Origin: Caprella mutica
Taxonomy: Eukaryota; Arthropoda; Malacostraca; Amphipoda; Caprellidae
NCBI GenBank assembly: GCA_947561585.1
Contig: CANNZV010000914.1
Span: forward strand, 485,703 to 549,702
Length of the DNA: 64,000 nucleotides
Reading direction: 5' to 3'
Position 1 is the first letter of the stretch. Each line of letters begins with the position of its first letter. This document shows positions 1 to 11,145 of the stretch, in pieces. Both the position numbers and the translations under genes were made by a program. The notes beneath the pieces are model-generated. The model ran no database searches, was not told where the DNA came from, and saw only the letters and a program-made list of their open reading frames with translations.

Positions 1-405
1 CTGTTGTAATTTGGATTAATAATGTCTTTTTTTTCATTCTTATGTTTATCTTTTTACTCCACTTGCAGTTTTAGAGGGTAGCACTAGGTTTATGCTTTCA
101 AACTACAAGGTCTTCGACTTTTAGGTTTGTTAGGCTTGTAGGCTAAATTAACTATCCCCTTTTCATTTTAATCTTCCATCCGTGAGTGCAGCCTCCGGAC
201 CTTGAATTGGGTCCTTTTTTATTCTTTTCAAGTGAATGCATTCTCGGAGTAGCTCTTCTGTATTCATGAGCATTGTCACCGACGGTGGTAGGTGACTTTG
301 TTCTTGAAGCCACTTTCAATTCAGACTGCTTCTTCCAGTCCCTTGTATTTAATTTCATTGTTAGCGATATGGCCTTTGGTTCCAAAGAAAACGTTAAACC
401 CCTAT
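1..405 (+). repeat. R1 dispersed repeat, copy a (5' edge cut by window)
   Basis: This is one of about ten copies in the window of an unclassified repeat, called R1 here. Shared landmarks in order are ACTTGCAGTTTTAGAGG, a CTTCAACTACGAGGTCTTAG-like stretch, CATCCGTGAGTGCAGC, TGAGCATTGTCACCGACGG and a closing GACGTTAAACCCC. This copy runs almost full length and ends in CGTTAAACCCC near 400. The closing GTTAAAC motif recalls SINE-type ends in invertebrates, but no Pol III boxes were recognised, so the class is left open. Confidence 0.7.
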
Positions 406-1337
406 TTAAATTAACAAAGATTATTTATTAATAATTTTATACTAAAAAAAACTATCTTAAATTGATAATAGTAAATATGTAAGATATTCATGTTGCATTT
501 ATGAGTTTTCAACGAATGTCACTACGTAACAGTCACGAATTGAAGAAAGAGGCAGAGAATTTTTCGATACAAACAGTTGCAAATTGGATGATGACCAAGT
601 TTTTTTTCCTTTTTGTTTCATTGAAATTTCCTGTTTTGTAGAATAGCACTAGATAGGGATAACAATGTAGTCTTAGATTGTTTATTAATATAATTTGCAA
701 TATGTTTTTGCACCCTGTTTGTTCATTTTCCTCTTACTTCCGCGATCACTAGATTCTCATTCCGTAACATTCCATTGAAGAGTCTCTTTCATTTCATTCA
801 CGGCGTCTCTTTCCAATCTAACTGCTAGATCTATATTAAGGTCTTTTCTATTTATTTTCCGATTAACGAAATCTCGAAACCATTATATTCGCATCAAACC
901 TATTCAATAACAATAACTTATATAATAATTTATATTATTAAAATTTGTTTCCAGTTCAATGGGGAGAGAGAGCATTCGCTAGGTGGAACTCGAAAGACCA
1001 CTACCTATGACCAGATCACTTTTCCTCACAAGAAAGCGGAAGAAACAAACGACAGCAGTGCAAATCTCCCTTTTCTTAATTGGTAAGGACAAATTTCTAT
1101 TAGTTCAGTGATAACTGATAGAATTAGCTAAGTTATTCGTATCAGTTATGTTTCATAAATATATAATTTAAAAAATGTATGAAAATTGTTTAAAGATATA
1201 ATATAGTAGGCTAATTGCAGAACCCCCAGTGCCTGTATCCTCAATCTGTTCAGGTGAATATAAGAGAAGGCACAACAGCTTCAGGCTTATCATTTTTGTG
1301 GCTAATTGTAGTTTCTGAGAATAATTCTATATGTTTT
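406..1337. other. AT-rich intergenic DNA, no gene seen
   Basis: No coding exon or structured RNA was recognised. Around 740-880 there is a weak, diverged resemblance to R1 (a CATTCCGTAACATTCC-like stretch and a TTCATTCACGG-like stretch), probably an old fragment. Confidence 0.4.
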
Positions 1338-1605
1338 TTTGTGTCCGGTAGGCTTCATTTATTATCACTTATTCATTTTCCTTTTTCATCTGCGAGTGCT
1401 GCCACCGGTGTTGGTGACTCTTTTCGTCACATTCCTTGGTAAGTGACTGCAGTCATGGATTATTATTTTTTTTTTGCATTCATAAGCGTTAATTGTCTCC
1501 GACTGGTGGTAGTTTATTCTTTCATGGAGTCTCTTTCCTTTCTAACTGTTACTTCAAGCCCCATATATATTCAATTTCTTTTCAATATCAGCGATATGAC
1601 CTAAA
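1338..1605 (+). repeat. R1 dispersed repeat, copy b (partial)
   Basis: It matches the middle and 3' part of R1: a GTAGGCTTCATTTATTATC stretch, GCGAGTGCTGCCACCGGTG, CATTCCTTGGTAAGTGACTG, and a decayed end around GCGATATGACC. The 5' portion and the GTTAAACCCC end are missing or unrecognisable. Confidence 0.65.
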
Positions 1606-2889
1606 AACTTTCAATTAAATTGATTGGCAATTGTAAATTATTTCGTTCAAATACTTTACAATTGGTAATTGTAAATACACAACTTAAGGTTTCTGTAGTT
1701 TCTGAAATACTGAATTCTTAAATACTGACTGTGATACACGGTTATTTATTTTGCTAGTATTAAAATTTGCAAATATTCAGAGTTCTGGTAATAATTAATT
1801 GAAATCTTATATAGTTACTTGTATACAATTTTTTTTAACCTCTATTGAGAGAGTATAATGGTCGTTCTAAAGAAAATAGTTCATTATAGTTTTTAATTTT
1901 CTTAACTGTAGCTTTTTGTTTATAGCCTAATTTGGAATTCATGACTCATTAAATCATTAAACTAAAAAAAAACGTTTAAACTCTTAAAATTTACTGATAA
2001 TACGAATGGCTTAATTTATACAATATCCTAGATTACTTCAACATGTAACTTGCCGCTAAAATGAGAGTTTCTACAATATTTCATTAGTCCTTACGACATT
2101 CATATATGAGAACATTTAAATAAAAATTAAGTAGTTTAGTGACATTGTTCAGTTTTTTCATCTTATTGACTTTCATTTTTTCTATTTAACAGTTTCGTTC
2201 TTTGCATCTCCTTTGATAAGAACATTTAAGAAACAAATCAAATAAAATTAAATACTTCCTTCCATTTGAGGCAAATATGTATTACCCTTTTTCAGTACAA
2301 TTTCTGTTTCCATAAAGCTATAATCTTATTTAAAAAATAACCAATATTTAATTACAAGAAATTAGTAAAATTCAATTATTTCTTTTGTAGAGTTCTTTAG
2401 TTTCGTTTAAATTAATTCGACTTTTTTCCAGTTAGTTTGTAATATAGTCCTTTGTAGCATTAATTGTAGTAAGTATTCTACGGATTGGAATTAGACTTTA
2501 TCTAACAGTTAGTCTCGAGTAATGGAAGATAAATGTAGCGTTTCTATAAAACCACGTTTCTAATGCTAAACATCTATTCAACCTTATCTTGCAATTTCCA
2601 AAAATAGCTTTGTTGTCTCTTCTTCACTCATTTTAAATTATCCCTTTCTTTTCATCGTTCGCGGTATAACCTCTTAATTCATCAACATAAAGAAAAAATT
2701 AAAAATATTAGATCGAGGTGTTACTCTTTTTAGTCCTTTGGTGAAATATTTTGTAAGTTTGATTTTTAAAATTTGAAACACACTCTGATCACAGTAAGGA
2801 TTTTAATCTGTGTTCTACTTTCCATTAATCTTGTTTCTTCCTTGCCACTCGAATGTGGATACTATTAACATAACCAAATGTGCTTCGAA
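1606..2889. other. AT-rich intergenic DNA, no gene seen
   Basis: Low-complexity AT-rich sequence with no supported exon. A short R1-like remnant may be present near 2600-2670 (CACTCATTTTAAATTATCCC followed by TCGTTCGCGGTATAACC). Confidence 0.4.
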
Positions 2890-3253
2890 TACACATTGTT
2901 CAGGATTTTGTAGAATAACGCTAGGATTATGCTCTTCAACTACGAGGTCTTAGATTTTTGTGTTAGGTAGGTTCGTAGGCTTCATTTACTATCACCTCTT
3001 CATTTTCCTTTTCCATCCGTGAGTGCAGCCACCGGTGCTTGCGTCCCGTTTCGTTACATTCCTTGGTAAGTGACTGCATTCACGGAGTAGCTTTTCTGCA
3101 TCCATGAGCATTGTCACCAACGATGGTAAGTGCCTTTGTTCATGGAGCCACTTTTCTTTCTGACTGCTTCTTCTAGTCCCTTGTATTTAATTTCCTTTTA
3201 CGTCAGCGAAATAGTCACGATGTGACTGAAGCACGACGTTAAACCCCTAGTAT
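2890..3253 (+). repeat. R1 dispersed repeat, copy c (best-preserved copy)
   Basis: A nearly complete R1 copy. It has the GTAGAATAACGCTAGG block, CTTCAACTACGAGGTCTTAG, CATCCGTGAGTGCAGCCACC, the GTAAGTGACTGCATTCACGG block, CATGAGCATTGTCACCAACG and the terminal CGACGTTAAACCCCTA. It is a useful reference for aligning the other copies. Confidence 0.75.
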
Positions 3254-3402
3254 AATAAAAAAAAATATTATAGTATGAGATTAAAATAAAATCTATTCAG
3301 TTTGTTTTATCTTGTTAATAATTGTTTGTAGCGTAATTCTAAGTCAATATCAGAGATTTTTTAATCAATTTGTTTGTAAACATTTTCAGATTCAAATAAC
3401 TT

Positions 3403-3565
3403 CGCACCACTGCAGTTCTCATCAGGACAGTTCTCATCATGGCAGTTCTCATCATGGCAGTTCTCATCATGGCAGTTCTCATCATGGCAGTTCTCATCAG
3501 TGAAGTTGCCATCAGTGAAGTTCTCATCAGGACAGTACTAATCACTATCAGAGGAGTTCTCATCA
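3403..3565 (+). repeat. Minisatellite, 15 bp unit TCTCATCATGGCAGT
   Basis: Five near-perfect consecutive 15 bp units (about 3430-3504) are flanked by degenerate ones in which CATCATGG changes to CATCAGG or CATCAGTG. The array makes open frames on both strands that translate to simple peptide repeats; these are not regarded as genes. Confidence 0.85.
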
Positions 3566-5607
3566 TTCCCAAGAAGTCTGGTCTCATTCCCTGTGATATC
3601 CATTTATTCATGCTTATTACTTTTAGGTTTTCAACGACTTTTCTCCGTGAAAAGGAAGTGCATAAAATACTGAACTAATTTGTGTATTTAATTTATTGCT
3701 ATGTGTTTGAAAAAATCTAATCTTAGGTAAATATAGAATTAATTGTATATTGTAAGTTCATGTAAATCATTCAACCCTAAGCTTTTAAAAATTGTTCTAA
3801 GATTGATACTTCATGTAAACTAGTACTAATCAGAAATCCTTAATTTTAGTAAGAATTGTATCGGGTAGTTTTTACTTTAGAAATAACCTGCAAGTGTATT
3901 TAGTTGTGTAGTAGTTTTTTTAAATTTTTACTTAATTTAATTGTTATCTTTAACTTTTGTGAAACACTATTTTTTATAAATATAAAATGATTATCTATTT
4001 TCTATTGTTGATCCTTTATTTATCTTATTTTTTAGGTAAAAAACTAATATTGTATGATAGAGATAGAACTTGCAAGTTGAAAGCCTTAGTTGACAGTTGT
4101 CATGAATCTCAGTTTCACTCTGATGTCACAAATTAAGCACCAAAACTGCAGTAGGCTACATTAGTTCTGTTCTTGGAGAACTTTCTTTTGGTTCATCTCA
4201 TAGAACTTTGTAACTTATTTTATTGTCAACGTTGGCGATGTGGCATTTATTGAGAAAAAAAATAATGATCACTTCAGTTATTTTTAGTTCACGATATCAC
4301 TGCTTGTTAATTGGTCGTGCATGCATTTAATATATAAAAAATTTAAACTGAAAAGAATCAGTTCACTTGATGATAAAAAATCCATCAAATTACTGCATTT
4401 AAAATCTAAACTAAATAGATTAAGTTACAACTTAGTCATAGCTTTATTTTATTCTTTAGCCTAAAAGAATTTTTCAATTAAATAACTTCAATAAAAGATA
4501 GAAAGTATCGGTATAGCCGTATAGGTAATTACTTATTTATAAGTTGATGAAAATAGAGAAAAACGCTTGTCAGCAACTTAATGATTGTTGTCATTAAATT
4601 AAGACGTAAGATAAATTATTATCATTTTAAAAACACAAATTTTAATAACTTCCTCATTTGGCCAATATATTGAATGAATTAAAAAAGATTATACACACAA
4701 AGGACTTAGAAAAAGAAGAGAAACTTGTCTTATCGACGAAATTAGTCATCACTATTAATTTATTGAAATTCTGAATGCAGAAAATCTCCGGATTATAATT
4801 TATAACCGAGACTGGTTATAGCCCGTCCAGCAAATTATTTAAATGTGAAACAAATGCAAAGCTATTAAAAATTATATCTTTAGACGATTAAATACTCTTG
4901 TGTGAATGATTATAATATAAAATATTCGTGGAATAAGATTTGACGAAACTAAAAGTAAAACTATAGACATTTACCACAAAGTTGAAAACGCGTATTATAG
5001 TTTTAATAATATAGCCTATAGGAGAACAAATAATTTAAAGGTGTAAAAGAAGCGAAGTTATTTAAAATAAAATCTGAAGAGGATTAGTTTAACTTGTGTG
5101 AATGGTTGTCATAAATAATATTTTGGGAATTAATGAGATTTGATAAAGCTAAAGCTAGAAATCTACTTTTACCTCAAATTCGAATAGTTATTAGTTTCAA
5201 TATTAGAACGACAATTGGTCAAAAGTAAATTGCATAAAAAACATACAAGAGTAAATCGTATGAAATATATACCAAGGTTAATTGAATGGAAAATTTCAAA
5301 ATTATAATTATTCATTTCATATTATAAAAAAATACATTTATTCATTACAAAATGAACATTGCATGGATGATACAAATGAAACTATATATCTATACTTTAA
5401 CTTAAATAATACAAAAATAATATCTAATCACTTGTTAGAAATCAACACATATCTAATCCCCCATTTCACCCAATTACCCTAGCATTTTACCCCAGCAATA
5501 GGCTCCTCCTTATTGGGGGATTTTTGAACGCGGAGGAATACTCTCTAAAATGCCACATGCAAAAAATAAGAAAGGTCAAAAATGCTATAATAGCATACTA
5601 CAACATC
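3566..5607. other. AT-rich intergenic DNA, no gene seen
   Basis: About 2 kb of very AT-rich sequence. Short open frames are present but show no domain, splice signals or coding composition. No repeat family seen elsewhere in the window was recognised here. Confidence 0.4.
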
Positions 5608-5841
5608 TGACGGATACACTTTTCCGTGATAGTACATTACTGTATGTAGAAACCCTGATCATGTGATCTGCTTCATAATATTTTTGGTTCTATACCTTTT
5701 TAAGTTACAATAAAGATTATCTAATTGATGATAGCAAGTAGTTAGCCAACCTCAACCTGTTAAACTTTTAAAACTATTTAGTCTCTAAATAAACTTTACT
5801 CTTTTGTGTTTTTGAGCCGTCATTCCTCCATCAATGTTACA
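5608..5841 (+). repeat. 5' LTR
   Basis: Positions 5632-5841 match 9855-10064 over 210 bp with two substitutions seen by eye. It contains AATAAA at about 5710 and ends in TGTTACA. The first ~24 bases (CTGACGGATACACTTTTCC and following) do not align well with the start of the 3' LTR (TGTAACGATACTATG), so the left boundary is approximate. Confidence 0.85.
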
Positions 5842-5843
5842 TT

Positions 5844-5859
5844 TGGTGGCAGCGTCGTG
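5844..5859 (+). other. Retrotransposon primer-binding site (putative)
   Basis: TGGTGGCAGCGTCGTG begins two bases after the 5' LTR, as expected for a minus-strand primer site. The first 11 bases look complementary to the 3' end of a leucine-type tRNA (CGCTGCCACCA); this tRNA match is from memory and not verified. Confidence 0.6.
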
Positions 5860-5948
5860 TTTTCGAACTAACGTACTCTGAAAAGTTTTGCTACGTGCTG
5901 TGAGGTTTTTTTGAGATTTTCCAGTAGTGTGAGATATTTATCGTCGAA

Positions 5949-6640
5949 ATGGCTGAGGCTGTAACAGTGACACCTGTGCCTAAAAAACAGTCTGATTCAC
6001 TTGTTGATTACATAACTTATTTTGAACGTCTAAGCGCAGCAAATAAGTGGGACGATTCTACTCGAGCACTTGTTTTCCCTTCATTATTGGATGTTGAAAA
6101 TAAATCTCTGGATGGACTTGGGGCTACTACTCTGGCTTCTTTTGCTTCGATCAAAAAAGCATTATTGGGTGAGACGCAACCATTTCGAGAGTTTAATTTT
6201 TCTACTCTGTGGAATATTTCAAAATTTTCAAGAGAGTCCTTAGTGGCTTATAGAGAGAGAATCACCGGTTTAGTTGAGCAAGTTTATCCTAAATTTGCTG
6301 CATCAAACAAGCAAACTTTGATAAGGGATATTTTTGTTCACTCTCTACCAAACGACTACCAGAAATTTCTTCTGTCTACGAATTCAGACAAAATAGAAGA
6401 TTACTTGAATTCTGCATTGCTATATAAGAGCATGACCACTTAACTTTCGAAACCTGGAAGTTACCCAAACAATTCTTTCAAGAACTACGGCAGAAAAACT
6501 GAGAATTCTGCTTCGACAGCTAGTCGATTTGATGGGGGTAGCTCAACTAAGAAAACTGATAATCTGTGTCATTTTTGTCAGAAACCAGGACATCTGGCAA
6601 GAAATTGTTTCAAGAAAAAGAAATACCTTGAAGAAAAGGT
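5949..6640 (+). pseudogene. gag: Retrotransposon gag with CCHC zinc knuckle, one in-frame stop
   Basis: The ATG at 5949 opens a capsid-like reading frame (MAEAVTVTPVPKK...) that runs to a TAA at 6441. The same frame continues after this stop into a zinc knuckle at about 6567-6608 (CHFCQKPGHLARNC, pattern CX2CX4HX4C) followed by a lysine-rich tail, then on into the protease. Gag, knuckle and protease therefore share one frame, and the only interruption is this single TAA. In an intact relative the product would be a Gag or Gag-Pol polyprotein that packages element RNA. Confidence 0.85.
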
Positions 6641-9600
6641 TAAGGTATCCAGCAAGCCTATTGATGCATTGACTGCTAAATGTTTCCTGACACTGCAAGT
6701 GGGTGACACCATCGAAGAAATGTTAGTGGACACAGGTGCAGAAGTATGTGTGTTGTCTTTCTCCCGCTATTATGCTGCTCCTGGTAAAAAAACTATGCAA
6801 CTAAAACTAGCTGATGGTCGGCCAATGCAAACTTCTGGTGCTCTAAGTCTTCACATGAAGACTTTAGATTGGTATTCTATTGCTCATCATGAATTCCAAG
6901 TGGCTGATGTGATCAAGGGTTATGTCTGCCTCGATCTTCTGTCTAAAATTGGAGCTAATCTTTATTTTAACAAAGGATTGTTAAAAACTAAGGATGGGAA
7001 ATCTATCCCATTGAATACTGCATTAGATGGTAATTCTAATCATTCTTTTCCAGTTTTAGCTGATATAGATTTTGTAGATGATGTAATGTTCCTTACCAGC
7101 GAATATACCAGATACTAAAAATAGCTCTAATCCTATAATTTCTGATAGAGTTGATAAAGATAGATTAGTACTAATGTTAGATAAATATGAGAATTTCTTT
7201 ACAGGAATAGGTAAAACTGATCTTGTTGAACACTACATTAAAACTATAGATAATGTACCAATTAATCTCCCTTCATACAGATTGCCTGTTCACTTGAAAG
7301 ATAAAGCAGCTAAAATAATTGACGAGTACCTAGAAAATGGAATAATAGTTCCTAGTAATAGTGAGTGTAGCAGTCCTATTGTACTAGTTAAAAAATCCAA
7401 TTCTGACGTTAGTCACTGTAGATTATAGACAGTTAAATGCTAAAAGTAAGAAAGATGCTTTTACATCTCCTAGGGCAGATGATCTAATTGACAAATTAGG
7501 AGATTCTGATTTTACTAAACTAGACATAAAAGCTGCTTATCATAACATTGCAATAGCTGCTGAAGATAGGCATAAAACTGCATTCAGATTTAATGGCAAA
7601 CTGTATGAATGGACACCTACATTGGGTTGTCGAGTGCTCCTGGCACTTATAATAGGTTAATGTCCATTATTCTCGAAGAATTTAGCGATTTTTCTGTTAA
7701 CTATTTTGATGACATAGTTATTTTTTCTAAGGGTGAAGCTGATCACTATGATAAACTTGATAAAGTATTGTCCGCTTTGTATAATGCTGGACTAAAGCTT
7801 AATAGGGAAAAATGTATTTTCTTCAGTGATAGGATAGATTTCTTAGGGTATGAGATTTCTAAAATTTCAGTTACTGTGTCTGATAAAAAAAGTTAAATCC
7901 CTAAAAGACTATCCTGTCCCTAAGACAATTAAAGCTGTTAAAAGATTTTTAGGTCTAACTGGATTTTTATAGAAAACTAATACCCTCCTACTCTCAGATT
8001 GCTTCTCCTTTAAATAATATGATGGAAAAAAATTCAGTGTATAAATTGACTGTAGGATGTCAACAATCTTTTGATAAACTAATTAATTCTCTCTGTACTA
8101 AACCAGTGATAGCCATTTCAAATCCTAGCTTAGTTTTTATAGTCAAAGTAGATAGTTGTAAGCATGGAGTAGGATGTATTCTCGAGCAAGAGAATCCTCA
8201 AACCTCACAGAGGCATGTCATAGAATATGCTTCCTGTGAGTATAATGAGGCACAGAGGAGATATCCTGCTATTGAGTTAGAGGTTTGTGGTTTAATTTTT
8301 GCGATTAAACATTACCCATTATTTAATTGGCAAACCTTTCATAGTTGAAACTGACAGTAAAGCTGTTCAGTGGATAAAAGGTAAACGTGATACAACTGGT
8401 AAATTAGGTAGATGGTCATTGTTTCTGGAAAACTTTGAATTTCAGACTGTCCATGTTCCAGGTAAGGATCACTGTGGTGCAGATGCTTTAAGTAAGGTTA
8501 ATCAAGTAGATGTCTGTGAATTAAAAATTAGTGAATCCTTCTTAAAACATGTCCCTAATAATTGTAATGTTCTAGATTGGGCTGATGAAATAATTTCTGA
8601 TGATTTTTTTATAAAATTACTGAATGATGAAAAAATTAAATTTAAAGAGAATGTTTATGTTAAATCTGACAATGAAAATATAGTAGTTATACCTAAAATA
8701 GCACGTAATGATATACTTAAATCTTCACATGATGATTTTGGTCATAATGGGAATACTAAAATGTGTACAAAGTAAAGGAACGTTACTTTTGGCCAAATCT
8801 AGTTAATCGATGTTGAAACGTTTTGTAAAAAATGTCACTCGTGTGCTATCAATAAGGACACGACACCACCAAATAACGCACCTTTACTTCCTATTGATAC
8901 TTCTTCTCTTGAACCTTTTCAAAAAGTTGCTATTGATATATTAGGCCCTTTACCTGAATCTACTAATGGTTCTAAATATCTCGTTGTCCTTCAGGATTAC
9001 TTTACTAAGTGGCCTGAAGTAATTTCTCTTAAATCTGTTAATGCTGATGATATTATTGATTGGATTACTTTTGAAATAATACCCCGTTTTGGTATATTTA
9101 GCGAATTGATAACAGTCAAGGCTGCCAGTTTGTGAGTGAAAAATATCAGACTTTTTGTCGTTCTGTTGGTATTAAGCACAGAACTACTTCACCATTCCAC
9201 CCACAAACTGATGGTATGGTCGAGAGATTTAATAGATCTTTTCTAAATATGATTAGACACTATGTAAGTGAAGACCAAAGGGATTGGTCAACACATATTC
9301 CTTTAATTTTGTATTCTTATCGTTCAACATTACATGATTCTATAGAAGTATCTCCCGCAGAGCCTTTGCAAGGTAGAAAATTTAAACTTCCAATAGACAT
9401 GTTAAGGCCTCTCTCTCTTTAGAGTTTGGAGTTAAGAATTCATCTCTTGATGAATTATTCGATAAGATGAAAGTTATTCGCAGCTCTATTCGTGATCAAT
9501 CTGTTAAAGCCTATGCAAAGCGTCAGCGTAACTATGATAATTCTAAAGTAAGATTTATTAGGTCTAGTATTAAACCTAACGATTTAGTATATTGGAAGAA

Positions 9601-9810
9601 ACCTATTGCAAACAAAGGACATAGTCCTAAATTAGCACCTATTTGGCAGGGACCTTTTGTTGTAAAAACTAAATTGTCTGATTTAAACTGTTATAACTGA
9701 CTCCAATAATTCTAATATTACTGTGCATGTTAATAATTTGAAACCTTGTACTGATACTACTGTAATTCCTAAAACTATCCGTACTAGAGGTAGATCTAAG
9801 AAGAATAAAT
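6641..9810 (+). pseudogene. pol: Retrotransposon pol (protease, RT, RNase H, integrase), multiple frameshifts
   Basis: The protease motif DTGAEVCVLS lies near 6730. Reverse transcriptase is recognised by LPSYRLP and a KLDIKAAYHNIAI block near 7520, and by the catalytic YFDD box near 7703. RNase H is seen around 8130-8490 (KVDSCKHGVGC, ETDSKAVQWI, GADALS). Integrase has an HHCC-like zinc region near 8820-8850 (CKKCHSCAI), the DDE core (VAIDILGPLP near 8930) and a PQTDGMVERF-like segment near 9200. The frame changes near 7110, 7415, 7890, 7965, 8330, 8775-8815, 9105 and 9420, several of them next to A or T runs. The copy is non-functional as read, or carries assembly indels. Confidence 0.88.
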
Positions 9811-9821
9811 AAATTTCTTGT

Positions 9822-9833
9822 AGGAAGGGAGAA
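9822..9833 (+). other. Polypurine tract of the LTR element
   Basis: The purine-only run AGGAAGGGAGAA sits immediately before TGTAACG, the start of the 3' LTR. It is the expected plus-strand priming site and fixes the LTR start at 9834. Confidence 0.8.
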
Positions 9834-10064
9834 TGTAACGATACTATGACATATGTACATTACTGTAAGTAGAAACCCTGATCATGTGATCTGCTTCATA
9901 ATATTTTTGGTTCTATACCTTTTTAAGTTACAATAAAGATTATCTAATTGATGATAGCAAGTAGTTAGCCAACCTCAACCTGTTAAACTTTTAAAACTAT
10001 TTAGTCTCTAAATAAACTTTACTCTTTTGTGATTTTGAGCCGTCATTCCTCCATCAATGTTACA
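9834..10064 (+). repeat. 3' LTR (231 bp, TG...CA)
   Basis: It starts TGTAACG after the polypurine tract and ends TGTTACA, giving short inverted TGTAAC/GTTACA termini. AATAAA lies near 9931 and a second AATAAA-like run near 10011, so transcripts can terminate here. It differs from the 5' LTR at two positions in the last 210 bp. Confidence 0.9.
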
Positions 10065-11145
10065 ATATGTATATTAACAAATACTGTTAATGGATTAAGA
10101 TGCGAATTTGACATTGATTGTGAAATATCTTCATTAAAATAGCCGGGTATGTGATTGCGTACTAGTACCTATAGCTATAGTCAATGAAAAGTCTATCCGC
10201 TTTTATCCGCTCCGAAGTGTGTATCTGTTTTTTTGACACTTTACCAATTTAACATTTCAAACAAGAAACTTTAGTAATTGCAGGGTACAGGAACATAACG
10301 GGTATAGTACCTAGTAGACGACACAAAAATATGACGTCACCACAACAACACATTCCTTGATTGTGACCGAGTGGCTCATAATTCCTCGTATTTGCATGTT
10401 AATTTCGAGAAGTTTGAAGTCATTTTATAAGGGTTTCGTGCAAAAGAAAAGGGAAAATGACGATTGAACCTGAAAGTTGAATATATAGATATAATTCAGG
10501 TGTGTTTTTATTGTTCATTTCTTTACCTTATCTATAAAAAATAGGGTCTTGAAAATATGCTACCTAGGAGCCTAAACTAGTGCTAGTTAACTGCTAAATT
10601 GTAGTTCCTATGAATAACAAATAAGAAAAAAAATAATGGAAATACAATTTAAACAATGCCTAGTTAGTAATTGAAAAGAAAAAATTCAATTTAAAAGTGA
10701 TTAAGTTTAAGTAGGTTTTTCCATGTTTCAAAGTGTGGTCAGAGTCGCCATTTTGAGTCACCCGGTGGTCACGTCAAACTATAGATTCAATCAGCTGATT
10801 ACCATACCCTATGTTACTGTATCCTGAGTAATTGTAATGCTTTTAATATTTTATAGTTGGTCCGAATACACAATGAAAAATTTGTGTAATTTTAAACTAA
10901 TGCAAAATTAGAAAACTGTGATTTTGAGAAAATAGCATCATGCAGTAACTCTTATCTTTTATAGTAAATATGTATATTTTATATTGCTTCCTGATACCTT
11001 TCTTATCTGTATAATCTACCCAACCAAGTAATTGACTACGGTATCTTGAAACTGTACATTAAATTTATATTTTAATATCTATCCTAATAAAATTTCATTT
11101 CATTTCAGGTATTGTATATTTGAAATATTATATAGTTTGTGCATA
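10065..11145. other. Intergenic DNA between LTR element and hAT remnant
   Basis: No gene was recognised. A stretch near 10722-10760 (CCATGTTTCAAAGTGTGG and AGTCGCCA) recurs at 22404 and 24603, so it is a fragment of a dispersed repeat (T2-associated). No hAT 5' terminus was identified. Confidence 0.4.

Larger units (their letters stand above)
5608..10064 (+). mobile_element. Ty3/gypsy-type LTR retrotransposon, about 4.46 kb, coding region broken
   Basis: An internal region with gag, zinc knuckle, aspartic protease, reverse transcriptase, RNase H and integrase in that order lies between two direct LTRs of about 231-234 bp. The order RT-RNase H-integrase is diagnostic of Ty3/gypsy rather than Copia. 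A primer-binding site follows the 5' LTR and a polypurine tract precedes the 3' LTR. No envelope-like gene lies between integrase and the 3' LTR. The pol region changes frame several times and gag has an in-frame stop, so this copy cannot be autonomous as read. A clear target-site duplication was not found because the first ~24 bp of the 5' LTR have diverged. Confidence 0.93.

Noticed and set aside
3312..3678. Overlapping open frames on both strands around 3.3-3.7 kb
   Set aside because: They arise from the 15 bp TCTCATCATGGCAGT tandem array; the peptides are simple repeats with no start context or homology.
9421..9833. An envelope-like third gene in the LTR element
   Set aside because: The sequence here still reads as the integrase C-terminus and goes straight into the polypurine tract; no signal peptide or membrane segment.
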